Positions 17,814 through 26,079 of a DNA stretch of 43,921 nt are shown piece after piece. The notes beneath the pieces are model-generated. The model saw only the letters and a list, made by a program, of their open reading frames with translations, made no database searches and was not told where the DNA came from. Each line of letters opens with the position of its first letter. The stretch's first letter is position 1. The position numbers and the translations under genes were made by a program. Source of the stretch: a virus; IMG/VR virus record IMGVR_UViG_3300025138_000080, positions 1 to 43,921 of that record. One strand, 5' to 3'.

Positions 17814-18808
17814 TATTTTCTCAATTCTCCTAGTTTGGCCAAAAGATCTTCTGCGTTTTTTCTGACAAGTTTATCATCTGGTCCAGCCACTCTTCTTTCA
17901 GCGTTACCCCGGAGTTGTTCGCCCGTTCTGTTGGGTCTAATGACTCCTCTAACAAATCCTCGAATCTTTCTCACCATTCCCCGAAGAGACTCTTGGATAT
18001 CATCACCATGTTCTGGTTCATATGAACTGTTAAGAGAACCACAGTCCCACTTACGAAGTGCAAGGGCCTTCCGAGTTGGTTTGCCATTCTTATCTTTCAT
18101 CGCACCAGGCATACCACCCATACGAGCACAGAATGACTTACGTCTCTTTGCTGCTTTACCACCTTTGCTCTTCTTTGCCTGTGAGGCAGATACAGGTGCT
18201 TTCAAATCACTGCCAGGATTGTCCCGTTCGTAAGACTTACGTCCTGCTGCGTTGAGTCCGCCCTCTTTGTTTTTGCCTTCTTTACGTTGCCATGCGGCAG
18301 ACTTCTCTTCAAGATAATCTTCTTTTACATAGAATTCTTTTAAAATACTAGAGTACTCAGTGATGTAATTACCATAAGAATCTTCGAATATAACATATCG
18401 AACATTGGGTGACATTTCATGCATCTCTTTTATTTGGTAAACAAATCCATTGTTTTTGACAATGATCGCACCAACATTTATTTCTGATAGTGGTTTTTCT
18501 GTATACTCTGTCATCGCACTTTCCTTGTTAATTTTATTTGAAACCATTACTGGTTTGTTTCCTGTGCCGGGACGATCAACGTCAGAGTCTTTTCGTCTCT
18601 TTCGTCTCACGGCGGCCGCCCGATCTTTTTTCGACATTTTTGCCGCTTTTTCTTTGGAAAGGCATTTGGGTTTACCCTCTCCTTTTCCTCGGGCGCATTT
18701 ACCTATACGTTCACCTTTGGTGTTGTAACGATCCCAACCACCACCACCAACACCGCCTTTTCCTCCGGTGCCAAACCATTTTCTTAAATCTTCTTTAATC
18801 TCTGTCAT
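17813..18808 (-). CDS. Multi-block basic protein (DUF5872-like and DUF6321-like regions)
   Basis: 331 aa made of several blocks. Residues 1-90 (DLRKWFGTGGKGGVGGGGWD, then CARGKGEGKPKCLSKEKAAK) resemble the DUF5872-type phage domain. A central beta-rich section (GAIIVKNNGFVYQIKEMHEM) follows. Next comes SAAWQRKEGKNKEGGLNAAG with RRKSFCARMGGMPGAMKDKN and PTRKALALRKWDCGSL, which I recall as a DUF6321-like region. The C-terminus is basic. Domain names are from memory and uncertain. It overlaps both neighbours in the late operon. Highly basic composition suggests nucleic-acid contact. Confidence 0.7.
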   Translation of the reverse strand: MTEIKEDLRKWFGTGGKGGVGGGGWDRYNTKGERIGKCARGKGEGKPKCLSKEKAAKMSKKDRAAAVRRKRRKDSDVDRPGTGNKPVMVSNKINKESAMTEYTEKPLSEINVGAIIVKNNGFVYQIKEMHEMSPNVRYVIFEDSYGNYITEYSSILKEFYVKEDYLEEKSAAWQRKEGKNKEGGLNAAGRKSYERDNPGSDLKAPVSASQAKKSKGGKAAKRRKSFCARMGGMPGAMKDKNGKPTRKALALRKWDCGSLNSSYEPEHGDDIQESLRGMVRKIRGFVRGVIRPNRTGEQLRGNAERRVAGPDDKLVRKNAEDLLAKLGELRK

Positions 18809-19064
18809 TTTCCATCGATCTTCTTATCCAGAGTAAATCAGTTTTTATTTCTGCTAGATCTGCCATTAGAGAAACACGGAATTCCTCGCTAGAGTCTAAT
18901 CTCTCATCTAAATGCACAACTTCATTCTCTAGGTATGAGAGTCTGAATTGGGTATCTGCCTCTTTTTTACTAAAATTCCAAAGAAGTCCACCGAAAGTCA
19001 AAATCCATCCTACAAGTACTGCAAGAATTGCGGCGTTACTCTTAATTGGTTTCTCTGTAGTCAC
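18795..19064 (-). CDS. Single-pass membrane protein with coiled coil
   Basis: 89 aa from a GTG at 19064, which is preferred to the in-frame ATG at 19094 because GGAAG lies 9 nt upstream and the overlap with the preceding gene is smaller. One N-terminal membrane helix (NAAILAVLVGWILTFGGLLW) is followed by a heptad-like acidic helix (RLSYLENEVVHLDERLDSSE). This is the layout of XhlA-like holin accessory proteins and of inner-membrane spanins, so a lysis role is possible given the holin-like gene downstream. The family is not certain. Confidence 0.6.
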   Translation of the reverse strand: MTTEKPIKSNAAILAVLVGWILTFGGLLWNFSKKEADTQFRLSYLENEVVHLDERLDSSEEFRVSLMADLAEIKTDLLWIRRSMENDRD

Positions 19065-21663
19065 GTTGTTTCTTCCCTCTAGATTTAAAATCAAACTTCA
19101 TGTGGGGTGTTTGCTTTATGTAGGTTTTTAGCAACTCGTCGGTACCTTCAAACCCAGCGTGTTCATTTACTTTTTTGTGTTTTTTGCCGGCTTTCTCGCC
19201 TTTTTTATGCTTGTTCCTAGATCTATTTTTCTTCTTAGATTGAACTCTGAGATTGAAATCGCCGTTATTCAGTGCGTTTCCATCTTTGTGATCTATATCT
19301 TTCCCATCACCTTTACTGGCTTTGCCCTTTTTAATCATTTTTCTTCGAGCAAGAACGCGATTCGATCTCTTCTTTCTTTGCTCAGGTTTACCGTGGAATG
19401 TTTTATACTCATGTTTATAGTCTCTTTTTGATGGATCATCTTGCTCCATAAAATTGATAAATGATTCATCTATATCAGTGAGTGCTTCCGGTTCTGGAAC
19501 CTGACCCGTAACAGGTATTTTAATTTCTTTTTTACCTATGGTAATTATATTTGTCAATTTGTCTTCAATTACATCAGAAATATTACCACTGAGGGAGAAG
19601 TTTAATTTGTCTATTACTTGACCGATCAGAATATCCATATTATTTTTATAGAATTCTGTTAGTTTTTCCGGTGTTATCACACCTTCTTCATCTTGTGTTG
19701 TTTGTACTTCCTCTGCCTCTGTTATTTTTACTTTAGAACCTTTGAGTTCTATTCTGAGTGCTGCGTTTGTAATTCTGTCGGATCTGGATTTTGCTCTGAT
19801 ACCTATCTTAACTTTATCCATCAGGTCATCTATGAAAGGACTCTCTGGATCTCCGATCTGACTAAAACCATTGGGAGATAATATATGGGAGGCAACTGCT
19901 TCGGGATTTTCTTCACCAAACATTAACTGCCCTGTCATGGCTTCGTGAATCATTCTTCTCTTGAAGTCTTCGTTGTCATCTAAGTATTTTTGGAAATCTT
20001 CTACCATAGGTGCAACTACACCATCTTTTATCTTGTCCCAGTTTACTTCATCATTTAGTCTTCCATCTTTGAACATAGAATCAAACCAAGGTTTTCCTGA
20101 ATGTTGCTTGACTGCTCTTTCTAGATTGTTGGAGGCAATCATTTTTGGTGGCAGTTTTTCCATACTCTTTATCATTTTCTGTAGGATGTTTGTGTTAAAA
20201 TCTACATCCTGTGAAAATGCATTTGCTGCTATTGAGTTTATGGTTTTAGACGCAGTGGATGATTGTTCTGATGAAAGTTGAACGTCCCCATCTAACTTAA
20301 GTGATATTCGGTTTTCGCCACATACTAAGTCTGTCTTTGGTTCTGGGTTTCCTCTAATTCCAGCCTCAGTAGAGTGTCTTAAACCCTGTCTGCATTCTTC
20401 GGGTATAAGTTTTGATGTTCTCTTTGCCATTTCAAAGACTTTCTTCGAGAAGGCAAACAGTCTACCATTGGACATATCATTTCTTTGTTGTAGTGCTTGC
20501 TCACTAAAACCTGCTGATCTCAACGAAGTATAAAGAACCGCAAACTCAAATTGGGTTCCGTCTCCGTTTGGTATTGGTTTGGTTGGACCAGGATACTCTA
20601 CAGAGTCCATCCCTATAGGTGATTCGGTAGGAACAAAAGCCTGCTGTTGCATATTCAACGCTTGTGCTTTGTTTTCTGCTTCCTTTTCACTAAAATCAAA
20701 TGGATTGTTAGGATCTACATCTTCTTGACCAGTAGCAGTGTCTTTCTCTGCCTTTGCTTTTGCTTTTCCTGCTTTCTTTTCTTTCTTTGCACCCTTCATT
20801 TCATCCGACAGATCGCCAAAGATTTTTATAGAGGTTGGGGTTTGCTTGAACTCACCTTTAGCGATAGCATTTTTTACGTCAGTTATCGATGGTTTTTGCG
20901 ATTCAGGCCCGCCCTTAGTTACCACATCTTCATCCGGATCTGGACGAACAACCACTTCTATTTTATTAGTTTTTCTTTTCCTCACTAGATACAAATCAGG
21001 ACGGAGATACTTCGCCGCTTCTTGTATTAAGTTTTCATTCTCCATGAATTTATTAAATTCGGACGATACAAACCACTCATTGGTTACTTCTTTTTCTTCC
21101 GTATTTTCTTTGCCAGGATAATATTGTTTATATGTTTTCATAAACAAATTTTTATCCTTGACAGATAAGTTGCTAGGGAGCATTCTTCGTGCAGATCCAT
21201 GATCTCCTGCTTCCAGATGCTGTTGCATTTTTGATGAGGAGAATCCCTCTACACCTTCGGCATTTTCGTCTCGTTCGCCGCCATTTATAATGTTGACAGC
21301 ATCAAGGCCATAGTAGTCTCTAAGTTTATCTGCTTTTCCGCCCTTGGCAAACTCGTCGAACCTATCCCCACCAACTACAACGTCAACTATTTTTGGGTTA
21401 TGTTCTCTTACTGTTTGATCGATTGCGTCTCCAAGGTGGGCGGCGACACCAAAATTTTCGGCGTGCTTTGGGAATGCTCTTTTTAGTAGTTCTAATCTAT
21501 GATCTGATGGAACTCTGGCGGATTCGCTTTGTTTTGCTGTAGTGAAAATCTTATACGCAGATGCTTCAACCTTCTTAGCATGATCCGCAATTGCACTAAA
21601 GACTTTGCCGTGGCCATCATGTATTAATCTGTGCTTACCTATACTTATCGCAACTCTGCTCAT
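19042..21663 (-). CDS. Multidomain protein: HxGH nucleotidylyltransferase, nuclease-like middle, HNH-like C-terminus
   Basis: 873 aa, the first gene after an exact late promoter. Residues 1-170 look like a cytidylyltransferase-fold domain: H15-D-G-H18, DVVVGGDRFDEFAKG, GGERDENAEGVEGF and SSSKM (142-146), matching the HxGH and ISSTKIR-type positions. A middle region around Asp445-Lys456 (PKTDLVCGENRISLK) has a PD-(D/E)XK-like D...xSxK layout. The C-terminus has a basic DHEYK-like block and an HNH-like GKDIDHKDGNALNNGDFNLR near residue 790, followed by many Lys/Arg. Related pieces occur in marine T4-like phages as I recall. An internal LIQEAA could be a prohead-protease site. Substrates are unknown. 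Confidence 0.75.
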   Translation of the reverse strand: MSRVAISIGKHRLIHDGHGKVFSAIADHAKKVEASAYKIFTTAKQSESARVPSDHRLELLKRAFPKHAENFGVAAHLGDAIDQTVREHNPKIVDVVVGGDRFDEFAKGGKADKLRDYYGLDAVNIINGGERDENAEGVEGFSSSKMQQHLEAGDHGSARRMLPSNLSVKDKNLFMKTYKQYYPGKENTEEKEVTNEWFVSSEFNKFMENENLIQEAAKYLRPDLYLVRKRKTNKIEVVVRPDPDEDVVTKGGPESQKPSITDVKNAIAKGEFKQTPTSIKIFGDLSDEMKGAKKEKKAGKAKAKAEKDTATGQEDVDPNNPFDFSEKEAENKAQALNMQQQAFVPTESPIGMDSVEYPGPTKPIPNGDGTQFEFAVLYTSLRSAGFSEQALQQRNDMSNGRLFAFSKKVFEMAKRTSKLIPEECRQGLRHSTEAGIRGNPEPKTDLVCGENRISLKLDGDVQLSSEQSSTASKTINSIAANAFSQDVDFNTNILQKMIKSMEKLPPKMIASNNLERAVKQHSGKPWFDSMFKDGRLNDEVNWDKIKDGVVAPMVEDFQKYLDDNEDFKRRMIHEAMTGQLMFGEENPEAVASHILSPNGFSQIGDPESPFIDDLMDKVKIGIRAKSRSDRITNAALRIELKGSKVKITEAEEVQTTQDEEGVITPEKLTEFYKNNMDILIGQVIDKLNFSLSGNISDVIEDKLTNIITIGKKEIKIPVTGQVPEPEALTDIDESFINFMEQDDPSKRDYKHEYKTFHGKPEQRKKRSNRVLARRKMIKKGKASKGDGKDIDHKDGNALNNGDFNLRVQSKKKNRSRNKHKKGEKAGKKHKKVNEHAGFEGTDELLKTYIKQTPHMKFDFKSRGKKQRDYRETN

Positions 21664-21679
21664 GGTTTGGACTCCAAGT

Positions 21680-21687
21680 TATTTATA
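21680..21687 (-). promoter_or_regulatory. T4-type late promoter (exact TATAAATA, minus strand)
   Basis: TATAAATA reading leftwards, 16 nt before the ATG of the 873-aa gene, with GGAG between. It is expected to drive the minus operon down to 14897. It shares its first base with the T-tract of the terminator upstream. Confidence 0.85.
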
Positions 21688-21716
21688 AAAAAATAGGACG
21701 GGATGTTATCCCGTCC
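21687..21716 (-). terminator. Terminator of the exonuclease unit, fused to the next late promoter
   Basis: Perfect 9-bp stem GGACGGGAT / ATCCCGTCC with a 3-nt loop (21696-21716). On the minus strand it is followed by TA and seven T, the last of which begins the TATAAATA box. Confidence 0.88.
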
Positions 21717-21756
21717 ATTTTGGACCCTTTAAATTGTTATTGGATCACCTCCTATT

Positions 21757-22113
21757 TTAGGGTCCACTTATATTTATGTTTTTTGATTCGATGAACTCGA
21801 ATTTTTTATGATGTTTTCTATTTCCTGCTATTACTTCATATAATGCCGATTTTGTTAGATTATTGTCCCTACAGAACTTTTCTACGTTCATAACTTCCAT
21901 AAGTTCGTCATTTGGGGACTTAAATACGAATATTCTTTTTTCTTTTATGTTCTGGATCTCTTTCCATGACACATATCCTTTCCTGTGGGTATCAATAAAT
22001 TCACCGCCAAACTCCTTTAGGAAGTTATGACGGTGCTTCATTTTTCTTGAATCCTCATTTATACGGACCCACATTCTTGAATTTGTTCGGTTTATGTCCT
22101 GTGGACCATACAT
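21757..22113 (-). CDS. Small protein with NUMOD1-like C-terminal DNA-binding segment
   Basis: 118 aa. The C-terminal half (SPNDELMEVMNVEKFCRDNN, LTKSALYEVIAGNRKHHKKF) resembles the NUMOD1-type helix-turn-helix repeat found at the end of GIY-YIG or HNH homing endonucleases in phages. The N-terminal half (MKHRHNFLKEFGGEFIDTHR) shows no complete nuclease motif. It may be a remnant or a stand-alone DNA-binding module. It overlaps the exonuclease gene by 22 nt; a later Met (MWVRINEDS) is an alternative start. Confidence 0.55.
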   Translation of the reverse strand: MYGPQDINRTNSRMWVRINEDSRKMKHRHNFLKEFGGEFIDTHRKGYVSWKEIQNIKEKRIFVFKSPNDELMEVMNVEKFCRDNNLTKSALYEVIAGNRKHHKKFEFIESKNINISGP

Positions 22114-22763
22114 TCTGTTCTATAATCCTGTATTTCTTTGAATAGAGGCTGCACCCATTTTCTAGTGGATCCGGAAAAAACTTGTATCTTTCCAGTCTCG
22201 CACGAGACTAATATCTTGAACTTATCTATTTTTTGTTTCGTTACATCCTGCCACATGAGAGCGTATGCAGTTGCTTGCATCATATAATTATCAACGTGCT
22301 CTTCTTTTTTGTCTCTGGTGGATCCTTTGAAATCTATAATGGCAAGTTGTCCATCATGCTCTGCTATGCAGTCAACCCTACCAGCAAGTCCAATTTTTTT
22401 GGACCACAGGGGAACTTCTAAGGCAACAATATTGTCAATTTTGTCTAGTTCTGGTTTTAGTTGTAGGAAAAGTTCGCATTCTAGAGGGGGCAAATCAACT
22501 AACTTTATATCTTCATTGTTCAGATATGACTCAATGATTGCGTGTAGTTTATTGCCTCTTCTAGTGACTCTTCCTGATTCTTTTTTGTTTTTTGATCTCC
22601 ACTCGGCAAAAAACTTTTGTTTCTTCCAGCCAGTTACTGTAGTGACACTGGGTAATGCCTCATTTTCAATTGTGTAGAATCTACCTGAGTCGGTGGTATC
22701 TACTTCTGGCTCTATCAGAGATACTTTTTGGGATGTGTGTTTAAATATTTTCTTCACAAACAT
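22092..22763 (-). CDS. PD-(D/E)XK exonuclease, Cas4/MGME1-like
   Basis: 223 aa. GLAGRVDCIAEHDGQLAIID followed by FKGSTR gives the D-(x)n-D-x-K core of the PD-(D/E)XK fold. VDNYMMQATAYALMW carries the conserved Gln/Tyr helix of RecB/Cas4/MGME1-type exonucleases. The N-terminus (ALPSVTTVTGWKKQKFFAEW) matches that group too. It likely trims DNA ends during replication or recombination. A TTGACT-16-TATATT promoter lies directly upstream. Its -10 abuts the ATG at 22763, so translation may instead begin leaderless at GTG 22757. Confidence 0.82.
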   Translation of the reverse strand: MFVKKIFKHTSQKVSLIEPEVDTTDSGRFYTIENEALPSVTTVTGWKKQKFFAEWRSKNKKESGRVTRRGNKLHAIIESYLNNEDIKLVDLPPLECELFLQLKPELDKIDNIVALEVPLWSKKIGLAGRVDCIAEHDGQLAIIDFKGSTRDKKEEHVDNYMMQATAYALMWQDVTKQKIDKFKILVSCETGKIQVFSGSTRKWVQPLFKEIQDYRTECMVHRT

Positions 22764-22791
22764 AATATACCATATTCTTTCTAAAAGTCAA
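22764..22791 (-). promoter_or_regulatory. Sigma70-type promoter for the exonuclease gene
   Basis: On the minus strand TTGACT (22791-22786), 16-nt spacer and TATATT (22769-22764). The -10 ends 6 nt before a GTG codon at 22757, the same distance seen at the AAA+/VWA divergent pair. The -35 overlaps the end of the gene at 22788. Confidence 0.7.
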
Positions 22792-23597
22792 TAACCATCT
22801 GAACCTACATTTCGGGGATTGATCTTAGATTTTAATTTCATAAGATTAGGCTTTTGTTTTGGCTTTATTGGATTTTGATCACCGGGAATTGAGTATCGGA
22901 CGTTTAACATTTTTTTCATATCTTCTACCTGCAACTCGTTCTTTTTGACATAATTATACTTATTACCTCTTCCACTTGTTGCCACGCCGGTATTTCTACC
23001 GGATCCCATTCTTCCTCCCCCAGCACCGCCTGGTTGATTTCCGTACATTCCTCTACCTATTGCAAGACCTTGCTTGATCCCACCTCTACTTATTAGGCCT
23101 CTTCTACCACCCGGCTTTGTGCTGGCCCCTTTTCGTCCTTCAAGTCTTTTCGTAGTCATTCTATCTTGAATTCTTTTCGCTTGCTTTCCTTTTTCTATCT
23201 GCTTTGCGGTGGCTTTACTTGACTTGGCCACTTTACTTGCTTTGGTTACAGCAGTTAATCCCTTGGCACCCTGTCCGGTTGCCTTTACTGCTTTTGCTGC
23301 TGCGCCTCCAACTTTCAATGCAGTCTTCGCTGCACCACCTCCAAAGGGAATCAATCCAACTCCAGCCATTGCACCTCTAAAAGCAGCATCTTTGTATTGT
23401 CCCTGTGCAACATCAACACCTGCACTTATTGCATCTCCTATGGAGAAGGCCTTTCCGAGGACTGGTATATTACTGCCAAGTGCAGAAACCCAATCGTATC
23501 CGCCTTGGACTTTATCGATTGTTGCTTTACTCAAGAATTCATTGAGTTGTTGCTCTTGTATTTTTGCGTACAGTAGTTGTTGGTTTGACAATTCCAT
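22788..23597 (-). CDS. Basic protein with Ala/Gly-rich hydrophobic middle, hypothetical
   Basis: 269 aa. The N-terminus (MELSNQQLLYAKIQEQQLNE) is helical with an I-Q-E site. Residues 35-110 are rich in Ala/Gly (DAAFRGAMAGVGLIPFGGGA) like membrane-active or amphipathic helices. The rest is strongly basic (KQAKRIQDRMTTKRLEGRKG). No family recognised. The A/T palindrome 23613-23620 lies 15 nt upstream of its ATG with GGAG between. An internal virion protein delivered with DNA is a possibility by composition only. Confidence 0.6.
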   Translation of the reverse strand: MELSNQQLLYAKIQEQQLNEFLSKATIDKVQGGYDWVSALGSNIPVLGKAFSIGDAISAGVDVAQGQYKDAAFRGAMAGVGLIPFGGGAAKTALKVGGAAAKAVKATGQGAKGLTAVTKASKVAKSSKATAKQIEKGKQAKRIQDRMTTKRLEGRKGASTKPGGRRGLISRGGIKQGLAIGRGMYGNQPGGAGGGRMGSGRNTGVATSGRGNKYNYVKKNELQVEDMKKMLNVRYSIPGDQNPIKPKQKPNLMKLKSKINPRNVGSDGY

Positions 23598-23612
23598 ATT
23601 GATCTCCGGTAT

Positions 23613-23620
23613 TATATATA
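23613..23620. promoter_or_regulatory. Palindromic TATATATA, likely bidirectional late-type promoter
   Basis: The self-complementary octamer sits exactly midway between two divergent starts, 15 nt from each. It is one substitution from TATAAATA. Ribosome-binding sites lie on both sides. Confidence 0.5.
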
Positions 23621-23635
23621 CCCAAGAGGAATGTC

Positions 23636-23947
23636 ATGAATAAACATCAATTTACTGAACGTCTATTTTATATTATTCAGGAGAAATCATCTACTCCTGC
23701 CCCAAAGCCTGCCCCTACTCCTAAGCCAGCGGAGGGAAAACCTTCGACTAAATTGGGAAAACTTGCTCGTCTCGGAAGCACCAATCCTCTACAAACCTAT
23801 GCTTTTCTTGATATAGCAACCGGTGAAGGTAGTCTTGCGAAAGCAACTATTACTAAATTTAAAGACTTTGGTGATTTGTTTACAGGAAGAGCGACATTTA
23901 TGGGTGTAGGTCCATTCAATCCCAATGCAGGCGGCAAAAGAGTTTAG
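23636..23947 (+). CDS. Short protein with Pro/Ala/Lys linker, hypothetical
   Basis: 103 aa. MNKHQFTERLFYIIQEKSST is a short amphipathic leader with a possible I-Q-E cleavage site. A Pro-Ala-Lys repeat follows (PAPKPAPTPKPAEGKPSTK), then a compact C-terminal half (NPLQTYAFLDIATGEGSLAK). AAGAGGA precedes the ATG. It ends overlapping the convergent FmdB-like gene by 4 nt. Function unknown; a head-targeted small protein is a guess from the leader. Confidence 0.6.
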   Translation: MNKHQFTERLFYIIQEKSSTPAPKPAPTPKPAEGKPSTKLGKLARLGSTNPLQTYAFLDIATGEGSLAKATITKFKDFGDLFTGRATFMGVGPFNPNAGGKRV

Positions 23948-24243
23948 CCTTTCCACCCTCTACCGGTATCTCGTTCACTGCTTCCACCTAAACCACCGCG
24001 AACGCTTCTTGGAGCATACTTCTTTACCTGTTCCATCATTCTTGAGAACTGGCCACCTGTCTTTTTATCGGCGGTTAGAGTGGTATCTACTCCCAAACCC
24101 GGAAAGCCAGTTATAGCCTTTTTGACTTTCTTTTCTCCACAACTTGGACATTTTTTCTTGAGGGGCTTGTCCCTGTCTGATATCATGAGAGTTTCCTCCC
24201 ACAGTTCTTCACACGCTTCACATCGAAAATCATATACGGGCAT
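23944..24243 (-). CDS. FmdB-type zinc-ribbon protein
   Basis: 99 aa. MPVYDFRCEACEELWEE and later KKKCPSCGEKKVKK give two CxxC knuckles (Cys8/Cys11 and the pair near 32/35), the FmdB/CxxC_CxxC_SSSS regulatory zinc-ribbon pattern. The C-terminal tail is basic and Gly-rich. Such proteins are common in phage genomes but their role is not settled; nucleic-acid or protein binding is usual for zinc ribbons. AAGGAGAT precedes the ATG. Confidence 0.8.
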   Translation of the reverse strand: MPVYDFRCEACEELWEETLMISDRDKPLKKKCPSCGEKKVKKAITGFPGLGVDTTLTADKKTGGQFSRMMEQVKKYAPRSVRGGLGGSSERDTGRGWKG

Positions 24244-24260
24244 TCATAATCTCCTTTAGG

Positions 24261-24270
24261 GTATATATAC
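24261..24270. promoter_or_regulatory. GTATATATAC palindrome between divergent genes
   Basis: Ten-bp perfect palindrome, 17 nt from the minus start at 24243 but only 3 nt from the plus ATG at 24274. As a late-type box it would serve the minus gene normally and give the plus gene a leaderless mRNA. It also contains TATACT, a -10-like hexamer. Confidence 0.4.
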
Positions 24271-24273
24271 TGT

Positions 24274-25479
24274 ATGCGAAAACTCTCATCATTTCTACTA
24301 GAATCTGTTAAAAAACCAAAGCGTGAAGCGACTGGTCACCTTGTCCATGTATCGGATAGGTTGTTTCATGGTAACGCAGACGACGCACTCAACTCTTTGC
24401 GATCGATGTTCTCACGAATGAATAACGAAGAACAAGAAGGACATGACCACTCTGTAAAAGCGGATGGTGGTATGAGTGTAGTGTTTGGTAGGGAACCCGA
24501 ACCCGAGTCATATAGCAATTTGCTCGGCCGATCAGACCTCGCGGCCAGGTCCGCCATGGAGGCCGACACTATGAGTAAGGCCAAAGCCAGACATTTTGTC
24601 GCATACAAGGGTCTTAAAGAACTATTTTATACACACAGTGACATAGTAAAAAGTGGAAAAGATCACTATGTCAGGACACTCGGTCCTCTTCTCAAAAGAG
24701 CAAAGGGTATGGATTTAGAGCCCGGAACTGCGTATCAGGCTGACATGCTTCATACCAACAGAGGATCAGACACTTTTACTGCGAATACAACAAGATACAA
24801 GACCCCTGAACAGGGATCGATTGGTGTAGCACTACACAAAAAACTAAGAGTGTCAGGTGATGACTTTGTTTCAGAAAGAGGGACACCAGACTCATCTGAA
24901 ATTCAGCATGATGATGTCTTCACTCCTAACTTATCTCTTAGAGGTAAAAAATTCAAGAAGATGAAAAAGAGTCGGCATGAGGCAATATCCAGAGATATGG
25001 GTTTGGCTGATGAGTTGACATCGAATGATGATTTCAAGAAGTTTGCAAATGGACTCCCAGAGAACAAAAAGTTTCACACCATGCTCCAGGCTTACTCCAA
25101 CAAAGAGGCGAGGGAGAGTGGTCAATTGTCTATGGACGGTTTCAGGAAGTTCATACCAAACTACATTGACAAAAGAAAAGTGGGAATCAAGACAAAGCAT
25201 AAAGAACATATTGATCACCACAATTTAGTGAATGATAACGAGGATCATTTTGATACTCTCTTTGGCGCACACAACGCATCAACATCCGCCATGCATGGCA
25301 TGTTAGATCACTTGCGAGATAATCATCACGTTACGGAACTAGAACCTCATGAGGATCACGAACATGAAGGCTTAGTGCATACAGACGAAAAAGGTAATAT
25401 GCACAAATTTGTTCGTAGAGGACCTGAAGGATTTGCTGCAAAGAATGCAGCAAGGACAGCAGAGTTACGAGGACGCTAG
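24274..25479 (+). CDS. KxDG nucleotidyltransferase/ligase-like protein (DUF6267-like)
   Basis: 401 aa. VKADGGMSVVFGREPEPE has Lys62-x-Asp64-Gly65, the motif-I form of covalent nucleotidyltransferases (DNA and RNA ligases, capping enzymes). RHFVAYKGLKEL, GTAYQADMLHT and GSIGVALHKKL follow in the order seen in KxDG-containing T4-like cyanophage proteins I remember as DUF6267-like. The C-terminal third is helical and His-rich (HEDHEHEGLVH). The start MRKLSSFLLESVKKP looks like a capsid-targeting leader with an L-L-E site. Ligase or adenylylation activity is not proven; later ligase motifs are not clear. Confidence 0.65.
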   Translation: MRKLSSFLLESVKKPKREATGHLVHVSDRLFHGNADDALNSLRSMFSRMNNEEQEGHDHSVKADGGMSVVFGREPEPESYSNLLGRSDLAARSAMEADTMSKAKARHFVAYKGLKELFYTHSDIVKSGKDHYVRTLGPLLKRAKGMDLEPGTAYQADMLHTNRGSDTFTANTTRYKTPEQGSIGVALHKKLRVSGDDFVSERGTPDSSEIQHDDVFTPNLSLRGKKFKKMKKSRHEAISRDMGLADELTSNDDFKKFANGLPENKKFHTMLQAYSNKEARESGQLSMDGFRKFIPNYIDKRKVGIKTKHKEHIDHHNLVNDNEDHFDTLFGAHNASTSAMHGMLDHLRDNHHVTELEPHEDHEHEGLVHTDEKGNMHKFVRRGPEGFAAKNAARTAELRGR

Positions 25480-25481
25480 TA

Positions 25482-26000
25482 TCAGTTCTTTCCTATCCAC
25501 CGCTTCCAGTCGGATAGTATAGAGTCTTCTGTTACATTAACGTACAAATCACTCCATGCAGGTTTTTTCGGTTTGCATTTTAAAGGCATTCCACACTCTT
25601 TAGGTTTTTTATTAGCCTTCTTACAATTACATGATGGACATGCAGTTACGAGGTTTGTCCAAGAGGAGTCCCCTCCTCTAGATCTAGGAGTGACATGGTC
25701 GATTGTGAGATTTTTAAGGTTTTTTGATATCTTCCCGCAGTATTGACATGTGTGTCTGTCTCGCTTGAAGATATTTCTTCGAGTGGGCATGGACTTTTTA
25801 TATGGAATACGAATGTATCGCATGAGCATGATTGCTTTGGGCAAAGAATATCTTCCTCTTGTCGTGCGTAGTGTGTATATTTCTTCATAACATGCTGGTT
25901 GTATTGCTTTTCCTGATTCTATCAGGGAAACTGCCTTTTTCCAATCGATTACATTTAGAACTTCTTCTGATGCATTGAGTAGCAATACTTGTCTGTCCAT
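25482..26000 (-). CDS. HNH endonuclease
   Basis: 172 aa. DRHTCQYCGK and TACPSCNCKKANKK supply two CxxC zinc pairs around the HNH core TIDHVTPRSRGGDSSWTNLV. The N-terminus (MDRQVLLLNASEEVLNVIDW) matches the widespread free-standing bacterial/phage HNH family. It could be a homing-type nuclease or a packaging-associated nicking enzyme. It stands alone just after a terminator and 2 nt from the convergent gene end, as expected of an inserted selfish gene. GGAG precedes the ATG. Confidence 0.88.
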   Translation of the reverse strand: MDRQVLLLNASEEVLNVIDWKKAVSLIESGKAIQPACYEEIYTLRTTRGRYSLPKAIMLMRYIRIPYKKSMPTRRNIFKRDRHTCQYCGKISKNLKNLTIDHVTPRSRGGDSSWTNLVTACPSCNCKKANKKPKECGMPLKCKPKKPAWSDLYVNVTEDSILSDWKRWIGKN

Positions 26001-26010
26001 GGGTTCTCCG

Positions 26011-26041
26011 AAAAAAAACCACGAGACATGTCTCGTGGTTT
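26011..26041 (-). terminator. Strong terminator ending the fibre-protein unit
   Basis: Twenty-four-base perfect palindrome (26017-26040; 10-bp stem AACCACGAGA with CATG loop) followed on the minus strand by eight T. It terminates the minus unit starting at 29353. Confidence 0.92.
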
Positions 26042-26079
26042 AGAGTTAGGTTGTTTGTAAGTGACTGATCATATATGAT

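Noticed and set aside
20647-21121. Plus-strand frames with apparent membrane segments inside the 873-aa gene region
   Set aside because: They are the antisense of Lys/Glu-rich codons, which read as Phe/Leu/Ser-rich hydrophobic text.
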